From positions 124,001 through 188,000 of the forward strand of contig NZ_JABRWJ010000006.1 in the NCBI RefSeq assembly GCF_013266755.1: DNA of 64,000 bases, given 5' to 3'. This document shows, in pieces, positions 1-9,026 of this stretch (positions are counted from its first letter, which is position 1; every line of letters starts with the position of its first letter). The position numbers and the translations under genes were made by a program. This DNA comes from Pseudaquabacterium terrae (lineage in GTDB: Bacteria > Pseudomonadota > Gammaproteobacteria > Burkholderiales > Burkholderiaceae_C). The notes beneath the pieces were generated by a model that worked only from the letters and a program-made list of their open reading frames with translations, made no database searches and was not told where the DNA came from.

Positions 1-125
1 TCAACCGCAGCGACTATCCGGTGATCCAGGCGACCACCGTCTACCTGGCGGTGCTGACGATGTTCATCAACCTCGCCACCGACATCCTCTACAAAGTGGT
101 CGATCCGCGGGTGGTCCTCAAATGA
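1..125 (+). CDS. ABC transporter permease, C-terminal fragment
   Basis: Only the last 40 codons are in the window; the reading frame begins at base 3. The visible end shows one hydrophobic segment (TVYLAVLTMFINLATDILY) followed by the closing sequence VVDPRVVLK. The pattern ITxxLxDxLYxxxDPRV is the usual C-terminus of DppB/OppB-type inner-membrane permeases of oligopeptide ABC transporters. The stop codon overlaps the start of the next permease gene in the tetranucleotide ATGA, which indicates translational coupling and a common operon. The substrate cannot be told from this fragment. Confidence 0.85.
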   Translation, partial: NRSDYPVIQATTVYLAVLTMFINLATDILYKVVDPRVVLK

Positions 126-1201
126 GTGCAGTCCTCCCCACTTCGGTGACCCCACCGGTCGCCACCGCCCCGAAATCCGAAGGCGTCTGGCATGCCGCCT
201 GGCGGCGCTTTCGCGGCGACCGCGTCGGCCTCACGTCGCTGCTGATCGTCGCCGGCTTCCTGCTGATGATCCTGCTGGCCGGCATCGGCCTGGTGGCCCA
301 GGACTGGCAGCGCGAGGTGGGCGTTGCCAACGCGCCGCCGCACTTCGTCGGCCCGAAGCCGGCCGAAGCCACCGGCGCGATCGCCGCGCCGAAGGGGCCG
401 AACGTCGACCTGTCGGCGATCGATCCGCTGGCGCCGCGCTACAAGGAATGGGAAGAGCGCGCCGCCAAGTTGAAGAGCAGCGACACGGTCAAGGCCGAGA
501 CGCTGCCCTTCGGCGGCGACCGCCTCGGCCGCGACGTGCTCGACAAGGCGATCAAGGGCACGCAGGTGTCGGTGGCCGTCGGCGTGCTGGCGGCCGTGAT
601 GGCCACCGTGCTCGGCACGCTGCTGGGCGCGCTGTCGGGCTTCTTCGGCGGCAAGATCGGCGACTTCCTCGAGTGGCTCTACACCGTCTTCACGTCGATC
701 CCCAGCATCCTCTTGATCTTCACGCTGGCCGCGGTGCTGAACCGCGCCGACGCGATCATTCCGCGCGGCATCTGGACCATCGTGATCATCCTCGGCCTGG
801 TCGGCTGGACCGACTTGTACAGACAAGTGCGGGCCGAGTTCATCAAGCACTCGACGCGCGAGTACGTGCGCGCGGCCGAGGCGATCGGCGCCTCGACCAC
901 CGCGCGCATGTTCCGCCATATCCTGCCCAACGTCAGCCACGTGGTGCTGGTGCGCATGTCGCTGCTGGTGGTCGGCTTCATCAAGAGCGAGGTGATCCTG
1001 TCGTACCTGGGCCTGGGCGTGCCGATCGACCAGGTCAGCTGGGGCACGATGCTCGCCGAATCGCAGGCCGAGCTGATCCTCGGCCATTGGTGGCAGCTGG
1101 CCGCCGCCACCCTCTTCATGGCGGTCTTCGTCACCGCGTTCTCGCTGATGGCCGATGCCTGGCGTGACGCGCTCGATCCGAAACTCCGCGGCGCCGAATG
1201 A
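122..1201 (+). CDS. oligopeptide-type ABC transporter permease (DppC/OppC/YejE class)
   Basis: A 359-residue inner-membrane permease. An N-terminal cytoplasmic stretch leads into a first membrane helix (about residues 38-58). A long periplasmic loop of about 75 residues follows, then five more helices from about residue 140. The ATPase-docking EAA loop is clear near residue 240 (EYVRAAEAIGASTTARMF), and the family signature GGDRLGRDVLDKAIKGTQVS precedes the core. The long first loop and the fused ATPase encoded next recall the YejABEF arrangement, but this is only a resemblance. It should form a heterodimer with the permease encoded just upstream. The ATP-binding gene starts 7 bases after its stop. 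Confidence 0.9.
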   Translation: MSAVLPTSVTPPVATAPKSEGVWHAAWRRFRGDRVGLTSLLIVAGFLLMILLAGIGLVAQDWQREVGVANAPPHFVGPKPAEATGAIAAPKGPNVDLSAIDPLAPRYKEWEERAAKLKSSDTVKAETLPFGGDRLGRDVLDKAIKGTQVSVAVGVLAAVMATVLGTLLGALSGFFGGKIGDFLEWLYTVFTSIPSILLIFTLAAVLNRADAIIPRGIWTIVIILGLVGWTDLYRQVRAEFIKHSTREYVRAAEAIGASTTARMFRHILPNVSHVVLVRMSLLVVGFIKSEVILSYLGLGVPIDQVSWGTMLAESQAELILGHWWQLAAATLFMAVFVTAFSLMADAWRDALDPKLRGAE

Positions 1202-1208
1202 GAACCCC

Positions 1209-2909
1209 ATGCTTCTGAGCATCCAAGACCTGAAGGTCGCGTTCCGCATGGGCGAGCGCGGCAGCAAGACGCTGGCGCAAGCCGTCCGGGGCGTCAGCTT
1301 CGACATCCCCGAGAATTCCACCGTCGCGCTGGTCGGCGAATCGGGCTCCGGCAAGAGCGTCACCGCGATGAGCGTGCTGAACCTGCTGCCCGACAACGCG
1401 CGGCGCGAGGGCCGCATCCTGTACCAGGGCCGCGACCTGCTGCAGGCCACGCTGCCCGAGCTGCAAGCGCTGCGCGGGCGCGAGATCGCCTGCGTGTTCC
1501 AGGACCCGATGAGCTCGCTGAACCCGGTGTTCACCGTCGGCCAGCAACTGGCCGAGCCGCTGATCAAGCACCTCGGCATGGGCGGCCGACAAGCGATCGA
1601 ACGTGCCGAGGCGCTGCTCAACGAGGTCGGCATCCCGGAGCCGAAGCGGCGCCTGAAGTCCTATCCGCACGAGATGTCCGGCGGCCAGCAGCAGCGCGTG
1701 ATGATCGCGATGGCGCTGTCGTGCGAGCCCAAGCTGCTGATCGCCGACGAGCCGACCACCGCGCTCGACGTGACGATCCAGCGCCAGATCCTCGAGCTGC
1801 TGGCGAAGCTGAAGGAGCGGCACCGCATGAGCGTGCTGTTCATCAGCCACGACCTCGGTGTCGTCGGCGAGATCTCGGACCACGTCGTCGTGATGCGCCA
1901 TGGCATCGTGCGCGAGCAGGCCGCGGTCGCGCGCATCTTCTCGGCCCCTGAGGACGCCTACACCCGCGCACTGCTGGCCTGCCGGCCGAGCCTCACCGAC
2001 ACGCCGGCGCGGCTGACGGTGATCGACGAGCACATCGCCAGCGAGTCCGGCGATGGGGGCGCACGCAAGACCGCGAAGCCGAAGGACCCGACCGCGCCGG
2101 TGGTGCTGGAGGTCCGATCGCTGGCCAAGAGCTTCTGGCTGCGCGACGGCCTGTTCGGCAAGCGCGAATTCCGCGCCGTGCGCGACGTCAACTTCCAGCT
2201 GCGCAAGGGCCACACGCTCGGCGTCGTCGGCGAATCCGGCTCCGGCAAGACGACGATGGGGCTCACACTCTTGCGGCTGCACGAGCCGACCGGCGGCGAG
2301 GTGATCTTCGACGGCAAGAACCTGCTGACCTTGACCGACCGCGAGCGCCAGCACATGCGCCGGCGCATCCAGATCGTGTTCCAGAACCCGTATGCGTCGC
2401 TGAACCCGCGCTTCACGATCGGGCAGACGCTGGTCGAGCCGATGAGCATTCACGGCATCGGCGGCTCGACCGCCGAACGCGAGGCGCGCGCGCATGCGCT
2501 GCTGGCCAAGGTCGGCCTCGACTCCACGGCTTTCGGCAAGTACCCGCACGAGTTCTCTGGCGGCCAGCGCCAGCGCGTGGCGATCGCCCGCTGCCTGACC
2601 TTGGACCCCGAGGTGCTGGTGCTCGACGAAGCGGTCAGCGCACTCGACGTCTCGGTGCAGGCGCAGGTGCTGAACCTGCTGCGCGACCTGCAGGACGAGC
2701 TCGGCCTGTCCTACGTCTTCATCAGCCACGACCTGGCGGTCGTGCGCTTCATCAGCGACGAGGTGCTGGTGATGAAGGACGGCGAGGTGGTCGAGCAAGC
2801 CAGCGCCGCGCAGATCCTGGCCGCGCCGCAGCAGGACTACACCAAGCGCCTGCTCGGCGCCGTGCCGCGCGGCTGGTCGCCGGATCGGGTGGCGGCGACG
2901 GTGGCCTAA
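1209..2909 (+). CDS. fused double ATP-binding protein of oligopeptide ABC transporter
   Basis: One 566-residue polypeptide carries two complete ABC ATPase domains, equivalent to DppD plus DppF. Domain 1 has Walker A GESGSGKS, signature [14 protein letters not shown] and Walker B LLIADEP. Domain 2, after a linker near residue 290, has GESGSGKT, SGGQRQRVAIARCL and VLVLDEA. Each domain ends with the oligopeptide/dipeptide C-terminal extension (YTRALLACRP; YTKRLLGAVPRGW). I chose the ATG at 1209 (MLLSIQDLKVAF) because it begins the conserved fold; an upstream in-frame start at 1155 would overlap the permease gene by 47 bases. The fusion places both nucleotide sites of the transporter in one chain, as in YejF. 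Confidence 0.92.
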   Translation: MLLSIQDLKVAFRMGERGSKTLAQAVRGVSFDIPENSTVALVGESGSGKSVTAMSVLNLLPDNARREGRILYQGRDLLQATLPELQALRGREIACVFQDPMSSLNPVFTVGQQLAEPLIKHLGMGGRQAIERAEALLNEVGIPEPKRRLKSYPHEMSGGQQQRVMIAMALSCEPKLLIADEPTTALDVTIQRQILELLAKLKERHRMSVLFISHDLGVVGEISDHVVVMRHGIVREQAAVARIFSAPEDAYTRALLACRPSLTDTPARLTVIDEHIASESGDGGARKTAKPKDPTAPVVLEVRSLAKSFWLRDGLFGKREFRAVRDVNFQLRKGHTLGVVGESGSGKTTMGLTLLRLHEPTGGEVIFDGKNLLTLTDRERQHMRRRIQIVFQNPYASLNPRFTIGQTLVEPMSIHGIGGSTAEREARAHALLAKVGLDSTAFGKYPHEFSGGQRQRVAIARCLTLDPEVLVLDEAVSALDVSVQAQVLNLLRDLQDELGLSYVFISHDLAVVRFISDEVLVMKDGEVVEQASAAQILAAPQQDYTKRLLGAVPRGWSPDRVAATVA

Positions 2910-2932
2910 CGCTTATTGTCAGCGGCCACCGT

Positions 2933-3706
2933 TCACTTCGCCAGCGTCGGCGCGACCCGGCTCCATTCCGGCGACGCGCGCAGGCGGCCGATCTCGGTCC
3001 ATATCGCTTCGACATAGGCCGGCTGCGCCGCCTGGAATTTGCGGTTGAACGCCGCGTGCAGCGTGAAGCTGAGAAAGGGCGTCGGCAGAATCTCGAGCTT
3101 GCCTCGGAATTCGTCGCTGGCCACTTCCTCCGCGGCCTGCTGCGCGTTGAGCACCAGGATCTCGCCGCGGCCGAGCAGCAGCTTGTTCAGCAGCGACTCG
3201 TTGGCGCTGGCGCCCTCGTCGCCAGGCACGCCGAGCCTGGCCAGCTTCTCGCGGACGGTGACGACGCCCTTGTTGAACATGACCGGCGTGGTGAGCCCGG
3301 AGAAGCTCGTGCCGTCCCAGTAGGCCCTGCTGCCGACGCGCCGCAGCGCCACCAGCGTGACGCTGCCGACGGCCCGGCCCTGGTCGACCTGGCCGGCAGC
3401 CATCGGGAATGCCATGGTCGGCAGGAAGGCGGCATGGGCCGATGGCGGCATCGCGACGTCGTAGGTGCCGGCCGCCACGCCGTCGGTGCAGCGCACCCAC
3501 GGCACGGCCTCGAATTCCACGGCGTCGCCCTGGCGCTCCACGGCCTTGCGCACCAGCCATTGCCCCTGGCCTTCGCGATCGGGAAAGGTCAGCGGCGGAA
3601 AGGGATTGGCGGGGATGCAGACCTTGATCGTGCGTGCCGGGCAAGCCATGGCAAGACACAGCAGGGAGCCGCCGAGCAGCAGGCGAGGCACGACAGCAGG
3701 CTTCAT
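2933..3706 (-). CDS. periplasmic substrate-binding-like protein coupled to Fic
   Basis: A 257-residue protein with a Sec signal peptide (MKPAVVPRLLLGGSLLCLAMACPA). The mature part resembles the extracellular solute-binding family 3 fold: IKVCIPANPFPPLTF begins lobe 1, and DVAMPPSAHAAFLPTMAFPM is the usual cluster that follows the ligand loop. Such proteins bind amino acids or small polar ligands in the periplasm, or act as periplasmic sensors. No permease or ATPase gene is next to it on this strand, so it may feed a sensor or be an orphan. Its start codon overlaps the stop of the Fic gene (ATGA), so the two are made together. It converges on the ABC operon with a 23-base gap. The ligand is unknown. 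Confidence 0.7.
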   Translation of the reverse strand: MKPAVVPRLLLGGSLLCLAMACPARTIKVCIPANPFPPLTFPDREGQGQWLVRKAVERQGDAVEFEAVPWVRCTDGVAAGTYDVAMPPSAHAAFLPTMAFPMAAGQVDQGRAVGSVTLVALRRVGSRAYWDGTSFSGLTTPVMFNKGVVTVREKLARLGVPGDEGASANESLLNKLLLGRGEILVLNAQQAAEEVASDEFRGKLEILPTPFLSFTLHAAFNRKFQAAQPAYVEAIWTEIGRLRASPEWSRVAPTLAK

Positions 3707-5001
3707 CGAAGTTCGCCGGAGGAGTGTCGGGAAGAGTCGGGTCTTGGGCGTCCGTCATTCTGGGCCGCATCGGCCTCGGCTTCCGGCCACAGGTTCGGAA
3801 AAAGCAGCCGCAGCGCATGCAGCGGCACCGCGAAGCGCAGCGGCCCGCGCGGCGTGTCGCTGCGCAGCAGCGCCCGCTTGAGCAGCGCGGCGATCAGCCC
3901 CGACGCCGTGCGCTCGCCCAGGCCGGTCATCGCAGCGAAGTCGCGGCGATCGAGCTCGCGCTGGGTCGCGAACAGGTAGTGCAGCGGGCGCAGTGCCTCG
4001 ATGCGCACGCCGCTCTTGACCGTGTGCTGCTCATGCGCCAGCAGCGCCGCCAGGCGCGACTCGACGCCAGCCAGATCGAGCAGGCCGGTCATGAAGCGGA
4101 CCTGGTCCAGGCACACGGCGATGAAGTGTTCGATCCATTCGACGAGAAAGCGCTCGCTGCGCTGGCCGCGGCCATCGAGATCGCCGGCGCGCGCCATGTC
4201 GGCGTTGGCAAGCTTCTCGGCATAGGCATCGGCACCGCGCGCCAGGCCGCGCAACGGCGACCACAGCCCGTCAGTCAGGCCGAGACCGCGCAGCACGGCC
4301 AAGGTGTGCAGGCGGGCGGCGCGGCCGTTGCCGTCGATGAAGGGATGGATCCAGGCCAGCCGGTGATGCGATGCCGCGGCGGCGACCACCTGCATCTCGC
4401 CACGGCGCGCCGAGCCGTATATCACCGACCAGCGTTCGAGCATCGCAGGCACGTCGTTGATTGCCGGCGCGACATGGCGCGATACGCTGACGTTGCGTTC
4501 GCGAAGGTGGCCGGGCGCGGTGACGATGACGTCGCCGCTGGTCTTGTCGAGGTGGGTGCGGTCGGCTTCCGACAACTGGCCGAACAGGTGCTCATGGAGC
4601 CGGGTCACGGTGTCGGCGGCGTAGAGCGTCGCCGTCGACCACTGCTGGCCGGCGATCCACTGCTCGGTCTCGATGTGGGCGAGCGCCAGCCTCTGCAATC
4701 GCGCCTTGTCGAGATCGGCCGAGAAGTCGGCGTGCAGCGCCCTCTCGAGATCGAGCGGACGCGTGTGCTGGCCCTCGATCTTGTTGGAGTAGTACGAATT
4801 CATTGCCCGCAGGAAGACGGCCAACTCGTCGCTGACGTTGGGCCGGCACATGCCGCTCAGGCGCGCCGCCTCGGTGCGCAGGTCATGCGCCATCGCCAGG
4901 GCATCGTGCAGCACGGACTCGCGCGGCAGCAAGGGCTCCATGTCCGTCGGTTCGTCGAACAGGCGAAGCTTTGGTTGCGGCTTGTTTTGCGACTCCTTCA
5001 T
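3703..5001 (-). CDS. Fic-family protein (probable AMPylase, class II)
   Basis: 432 residues counted from the ATG at 5001. An in-frame TTG at 5052 would add 17 residues, but the region in between is AT-rich and looks like a promoter. The Fic catalytic motif is intact, HPFIDGNGRAAR at residues 219-230, with the catalytic His and the phosphate-binding GNGR. An N-terminal inhibitory helix SNKIEG (residues 72-77) fits the (S/T)xxxE(G/N) rule, with the inhibitory Glu at 76. This makes it a class II, self-inhibited Fic protein that would transfer AMP from ATP to a Ser, Thr or Tyr hydroxyl. The C-terminal 120 residues look like a winged helix (DFAAMTGLGERTASGLIAALL), common in chromosomal Fic proteins. 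No antitoxin-like small gene adjoins it. The target is unknown. Confidence 0.88.
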   Translation of the reverse strand: MKESQNKPQPKLRLFDEPTDMEPLLPRESVLHDALAMAHDLRTEAARLSGMCRPNVSDELAVFLRAMNSYYSNKIEGQHTRPLDLERALHADFSADLDKARLQRLALAHIETEQWIAGQQWSTATLYAADTVTRLHEHLFGQLSEADRTHLDKTSGDVIVTAPGHLRERNVSVSRHVAPAINDVPAMLERWSVIYGSARRGEMQVVAAAASHHRLAWIHPFIDGNGRAARLHTLAVLRGLGLTDGLWSPLRGLARGADAYAEKLANADMARAGDLDGRGQRSERFLVEWIEHFIAVCLDQVRFMTGLLDLAGVESRLAALLAHEQHTVKSGVRIEALRPLHYLFATQRELDRRDFAAMTGLGERTASGLIAALLKRALLRSDTPRGPLRFAVPLHALRLLFPNLWPEAEADAAQNDGRPRPDSSRHSSGELR

Positions 5002-5064
5002 GAGCCGTAATGTATTGTCAGGTAACGAATTTTGTACGGTATTGCGGCTCAATTTGCGGCTAAT
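5002..5064. promoter_or_regulatory. AT-rich region with repeated GCGGCT elements before fic
   Basis: The 71-base gap between the kinase stop and the fic ATG is much richer in A and T than its surroundings. It holds an imperfect inverted repeat, GAGCCGTAAT at 5002-5011 against ATTGCGGCTC at 5041-5050 (9 of 10 positions pair). A further direct copy of TTGCGGCT lies at 5054-5061, 12 bases from the one at 5042-5049. This looks like a regulated promoter or operator for the fic and binding-protein pair, separate from any read-through from the kinase gene. I could not pick a convincing -35/-10 pair. Confidence 0.45.
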
Positions 5065-5072
5065 CTATAGCC

Positions 5073-8018
5073 TCAGATCTGCACCGGCCGCAGCCGCCCC
5101 AGCGCCCGCAGCAGCTCCGCCTGGTCGACCGGCTTGGCGATGAAGTCGCACATCCCCGCCTGCCGCGCCTGCTGGCGCTCGATCTCCAGCACCGCGGCCG
5201 ACAGCGCGATCACCGGCAGCGCAGCGGTGCGCGGGTCCTCGCGCAGCGCCCGGGCGGCGGCCAGGCCATCGAGCACGGGCATGTGCAGGTCCATCAGCAC
5301 GGCATCCAGCGTGGCCGCCTGCGCACGCGCCAGCGCCAATGCCTGCTCGCCGTTCTCGGCCTCCAGCGGCAGCGCGCCGAGCCGGCGCAGCAGCGCGACG
5401 ATGATCAACATGTTGACAGGATTGTCCTCAGCGACCAGCACGCGCAGGCCGTCCAGCGCCTGCGGCGGCGCGATGCCCGCGCCCGCCGAGTCGCTGCCGG
5501 CGCTGTCGGTCACCTCGGGCAGCGGCAGCTCGAGCCAGAACACGCTGCCGCTGCTGCCGTCGCTGTCCATGCCGACGGCGCCGCCCATCAGCTCGGCGAG
5601 CTGGCGGCAGATCGACAGGCCCAGCCCGGTGCCGCCGAAGCGCCGCGTCGTCGAACCGTCAGCCTGCTCGAAGGGCTGGAACAGCCGCTCGCGCACCTGC
5701 GGCGCGACGCCGATGCCGCTGTCCTCGACGACCAGTCGGACCTGCGGCGCGGCGGTCGCGATGACACGCAAAGTGATCGTCCCGCGGTGCGTGAACTTCA
5801 GCGCGTTGCTCAGGTAGTTCGACAGGATCTGGCGCAGCCGCACCGGATCGCCCAGCACGCGCAGCGGCAGCGCCTCGTCGATCTCGCAGCGCATCTCGAG
5901 GCCGCGTTCGCGGCCCAGCGTCGCGAAGGCGCCGAACGCGCTGTCGACCAGGCCGGCGAGGTCGAAGGGCACGCGCTCGACCTGCAGCCGGCCGGCCTCG
6001 ATCTTCGTCAGGTCGAGCACGCCCGAGACGATGCCCGACAGGCCTTCGGCCGATTCGGCGAGCAGCCGCAGGTAGTCCTGGCGCTGCGTCGCATCGAGCG
6101 CCGGATCGAGCAGCAGCCGCGCCAGGCCGAGCACGCCGTTCAGCGGCGTGCGGATCTCGTGGCTCATGCTGGCCAGGAAAGCGCTCTTGGCCTGGCTGGC
6201 GGCTTCGGCCTGGTTGCGCGCCTCGGCCAGCGCCTGCTCGACGCGGCGGCTCTCGCTGATGTCCTCGGCGACCCAGATCGCGCCGCTCTCGCGCGGCCGC
6301 GCGCCATCGACGGCCCGGCCGCGCAGTCGCACCAGCAGCGTGCTGCCGTCGGGCCGCAACGCACGGCGTTCCACGTCGACCGTCTCGCCGCGCGCGAAGG
6401 CCTCGTCGGCGACGGCGAAGAAGCGCTCGAAGTGGCGCGACTTGACGAACAGCGCCGCCACCGGCGCACCGCGCAGCGAGCCGACCGGGCGGCCGTACAT
6501 GCGCTCGAAGGCCGGGTTGATGCGCTCGAACACGTGCTCGCGCACCAGCGCGACGCCGACCGACGCGTTGTTCAGGATCGCCTCGCCTTCGGCCCAGGCC
6601 CGTTCGACCTCGGTGATGTCGCGCGCGCTGAAGACACCCACCGCCTCGCCGTCCCACTCGAAGCGGCCGGCGCTGATCAGCACGTGGCGCCGTTCGCCGC
6701 TCTTGTTGAAGATCACCGAGCGCTGGTCGCGCAGAAGCCCTTGCTGCAGCAGCTGGTCGCGCAGCAGCAGCGGCTGCGCCGACCCGCGCCACAGGCCGAG
6801 CTCGATTCCGTTGCGGCCGAGCAGCTCCTCTTCGCCGAAGCCGGTCAGCCGCATGAAGGCGTCGTTGAACATCGTCAGCTTGCCGCTGACCACCGGGGCG
6901 ACGAAGATCGCGTCGGGCGATTCGCGGAACAGCCGGTCGAGCATGTCGCGCGAGCGCTGCAGCTCGCGCTGCGACTGGATCTCGGCGGTGACGTTGCGGC
7001 TGACGCCCCACCAGCCCAGAAAACGGCCGCGCTCGTCGCGCATCGGCTCGCCGCTGGCCTTGACGACGAGCAGGCTGTCGTCGACGCAGCGGTAGCTGAC
7101 GACCAGTTCGCGGAAGGGGGCGTGCGAACGCAGCGCCTGCTGCACGGCGCGCCAGTCGTGGTCGTCGACGATGCTGGGGCCCCCGGGCCGGCCGAGCTGC
7201 AGGAACTCGGCGACCGTGCGGCCGGTGTGGTGCTCGAACGAGGGCGTCAGCATCTGGATGCGGCCGTCGGGGCCGAGCTCCCAGGCCCAATCGCTGCCCA
7301 GCCGCAGCAGCTGGCTCAGCCGCCGCTCCTGGTTCAAGGCGCGCTGCAGGCTGCGCTGCAGCGGTCGCGACAGGGTCAGCGCGCCCAGCAGCGCGGCGCC
7401 GATCAGCAGCACCAGCCCGATCAGCCGCGCCTCGGGCACCAGCCGCAGCGCCGCGTCCGGCGCGAGCAGCCAGCCCTCGCGCTGAGCGATGTACAGCGCA
7501 ACGACGCCGGCCAGGTGCAAGCCAGCGACCAGCAGCGCGGCGCGCAAGGTCAGCAGCACGCCGGCAATCACCACCAGCAGGCTGATACCGGCCAGTGCCA
7601 GCGAATGCAAGCCGAGCCCGGAACCCGCCGCATGGCCGAGCGCGGCGAGCAACAACACCAAGACGATCGTCAGGCTCGCCGCCCGGTGCCGGCCCTGGCG
7701 CTCGAGCAGCAGCCCGATGCCGCCGCCGAGCATTGCGACGATGGCCAGCCAGGCGCGCAGCGGCACGCGGCCGACGTTGTCCGCGAGCACGGCTTCGATG
7801 GCGGCCGAGGCCAGCAGCAGACCGCCGAGCAGCAGCACGAAGCGGCACAGCACGCGCGCTGCCAGCCGGGCGAATTCGTCGTGGGGCGGCAGTGGCGCTT
7901 CGGCAGGCTCCGGCAGCGCACCTGCAGGCTCGAACAGCGGCGTCTGCGCGGGTGGAAGCGGCGGCGTTTCCGCCGCGCCGCGGTCCGCGGGCTCGGCTCG
8001 ATCGGGGTCGTGGCGCAT
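5073..8018 (-). CDS. hybrid sensor histidine kinase, membrane-bound, multi-PAS
   Basis: A 981-residue protein. The N-terminus (about residues 45-220) has six or seven hydrophobic helices, an integral-membrane sensor region. It is followed by about three PAS domains (roughly 235-345, 350-465 and 475-590). The HisKA phosphoacceptor helix carries [12 protein letters not shown] near residue 615. The ATPase domain shows NALKFTH, DSGIGV and [11 protein letters not shown]-terminal receiver has VAEDNPVN, the phosphoacceptor Asp in VLMDLHMP and the Lys in FIAKPVD. It should autophosphorylate and pass phosphate to its own receiver and probably onward through a separate phosphotransfer protein. No partner regulator adjoins it. 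The Fic gene follows on the same strand after a short AT-rich gap, which suggests but does not prove a functional link. Confidence 0.9.
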   Translation of the reverse strand: MRHDPDRAEPADRGAAETPPLPPAQTPLFEPAGALPEPAEAPLPPHDEFARLAARVLCRFVLLLGGLLLASAAIEAVLADNVGRVPLRAWLAIVAMLGGGIGLLLERQGRHRAASLTIVLVLLLAALGHAAGSGLGLHSLALAGISLLVVIAGVLLTLRAALLVAGLHLAGVVALYIAQREGWLLAPDAALRLVPEARLIGLVLLIGAALLGALTLSRPLQRSLQRALNQERRLSQLLRLGSDWAWELGPDGRIQMLTPSFEHHTGRTVAEFLQLGRPGGPSIVDDHDWRAVQQALRSHAPFRELVVSYRCVDDSLLVVKASGEPMRDERGRFLGWWGVSRNVTAEIQSQRELQRSRDMLDRLFRESPDAIFVAPVVSGKLTMFNDAFMRLTGFGEEELLGRNGIELGLWRGSAQPLLLRDQLLQQGLLRDQRSVIFNKSGERRHVLISAGRFEWDGEAVGVFSARDITEVERAWAEGEAILNNASVGVALVREHVFERINPAFERMYGRPVGSLRGAPVAALFVKSRHFERFFAVADEAFARGETVDVERRALRPDGSTLLVRLRGRAVDGARPRESGAIWVAEDISESRRVEQALAEARNQAEAASQAKSAFLASMSHEIRTPLNGVLGLARLLLDPALDATQRQDYLRLLAESAEGLSGIVSGVLDLTKIEAGRLQVERVPFDLAGLVDSAFGAFATLGRERGLEMRCEIDEALPLRVLGDPVRLRQILSNYLSNALKFTHRGTITLRVIATAAPQVRLVVEDSGIGVAPQVRERLFQPFEQADGSTTRRFGGTGLGLSICRQLAELMGGAVGMDSDGSSGSVFWLELPLPEVTDSAGSDSAGAGIAPPQALDGLRVLVAEDNPVNMLIIVALLRRLGALPLEAENGEQALALARAQAATLDAVLMDLHMPVLDGLAAARALREDPRTAALPVIALSAAVLEIERQQARQAGMCDFIAKPVDQAELLRALGRLRPVQI

Positions 8019-8118
8019 GCGTCCTTCGGCGGCGGGCCGCTGCGGGCGATGTTAGCGGCTGGCCGGCGCGCGGCTCGGGGCCGCGCGGCAAACCGGCGAT
8101 GGCCCTGTTGCTTGCACG

Positions 8119-8140
8119 GATTTCGCACGGTCGTGCTATC
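8119..8140. promoter_or_regulatory. probable TetR operator 1 (autoregulatory)
   Basis: GCACGGTCGTGC at 8125-8136 is an inverted repeat with one imperfect base pair. It lies in a 22-base block that recurs, with only two changes, at 8832-8853 downstream of the TetR gene. It ends 13 bases before the TetR start codon and directly abuts an extended -10-like TGCTATCGT. A repressor bound here would block RNA polymerase. Confidence 0.75.
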
Positions 8141-8149
8141 GTGCGGCCC

Positions 8150-8794
8150 ATGGAAACCCGGACCGAACGCAGCGGCCTCACGCTGACGGCGATCGTCGAC
8201 ACCGCCTTGCAGATGGCGGCAGCCGATGGGCTCGAGAGCCTGACGATCGGCGAGGTCGCCAAGCGGCTCGGGCTGTCGAAGAGCGGCGTGTTCTCGCGCG
8301 TCGGCTCGCGCGAGGCACTGCAGTGCGCGGTGGTCGAGGAATACGATCGCCGCTTCCTGCAGGACGTCTTCGTGCCGGCGATGCGCGAGCCGCGCGGCCT
8401 GCCGCGGCTCGACGCGATCATGCGGCTGTGGCTGCAGCGCGTGCGCACGGTCGAGCTGAGCACCGGTTGCATCTACTGCGCCGGTGCATTCGAGTACGAC
8501 GACCGCGATGGCCCCGTGCGTGACCGGCTGAAGGACGGCGTGCTGCGCTGGCGCAGTGCGCTCAAGCGCACCGTGATCCAGGCCATCGACGCCGGGCACC
8601 TCAAGCCGGACACCGATGCCGAGCAGATCGTCTTCGAGATGGATGCGCTGTTCACCGGGCTGATGCGCGACGCGCGCTTCCTCGACGATGCGCGCGCGCC
8701 CGACCGCACCTGGACCGCCTGGCAACGGGTGGTGCAGGCCGCGCTGGCGCCTGCGGCCGCGGCACCGGCCGCCTCTCTTTCCCGTCCACGCTGA
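8150..8794 (+). CDS. TetR/AcrR-family transcriptional regulator
   Basis: 214 residues. The N-terminal helix-turn-helix domain spans about residues 8-55 (SLTIGEVAKRLGLSKSGVFS, then SREALQ), the canonical TetR layout with a Ser-Lys-Ser recognition helix. The C-terminal ligand-binding part is all-helical and contains STGCIYCAGAFEYDD, a Cys-containing segment seen in one TetR subfamily. The start at 8150 (METRTERSG) lies only seven bases after a plausible -10 element (TATCGT at 8137-8142), so the transcript may be leaderless. The same palindrome occurs before this gene and before the next two genes, so it probably represses itself and them. The inducer is unknown. Confidence 0.9.
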   Translation: METRTERSGLTLTAIVDTALQMAAADGLESLTIGEVAKRLGLSKSGVFSRVGSREALQCAVVEEYDRRFLQDVFVPAMREPRGLPRLDAIMRLWLQRVRTVELSTGCIYCAGAFEYDDRDGPVRDRLKDGVLRWRSALKRTVIQAIDAGHLKPDTDAEQIVFEMDALFTGLMRDARFLDDARAPDRTWTAWQRVVQAALAPAAAAPAASLSRPR

Positions 8795-8831
8795 GGCCCA
8801 TGAACGCCCCGCGTGATCTCAACTTCGGCCT

Positions 8832-8853
8832 GATTTCGCACGATCGTGCTAAC
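8832..8853. promoter_or_regulatory. probable TetR operator 2, upstream of small membrane protein and hydrolase
   Basis: GCACGATCGTGC at 8838-8849 is a perfect 12-base palindrome. The wider block GATTTCGCACG(A/G)TCGTGCTA(A/T)C matches operator 1 at 20 of 22 positions. The extended -10-like TGCTAACTT begins at its right edge, in the same relation as at operator 1. The next start codon is at 8889, preceded by a GGAG ribosome-binding site. Confidence 0.78.
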
Positions 8854-8888
8854 TTGCCGAAGCCTGCTGCTCCTTCCTGGAGACCGTC

Positions 8889-9026
8889 ATGAGCCTGATC
8901 CTGATCCTGTTGCTGCTGTACATCGTCGGCCGCGTCGCACGTGCCGCCTGGCGCCTGTGGTCGGCGCTGCCGAGCCGCAATGCCGACTTCGGCCTGGTCG
9001 AAGGCGACACGGGGGGCCGGCCGTGA
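8889..9026 (+). CDS. 45-residue single-span membrane protein
   Basis: A small gene with ATG at 8889, a good ribosome-binding site (CCTGGAGACCGTC) and a stop that overlaps the GTG start of the next gene (GTGA at 9023-9026). The product starts with a strongly hydrophobic helix (MSLILILLLLYIVGRVARAA), continues with a Trp-containing amphipathic stretch and ends in an acidic, glycine-rich tail. It is the first gene behind operator 2 and is translationally coupled to the hydrolase. It could anchor or regulate that enzyme at the membrane. I do not recognise a family. Confidence 0.6.
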   Translation: MSLILILLLLYIVGRVARAAWRLWSALPSRNADFGLVEGDTGGRP

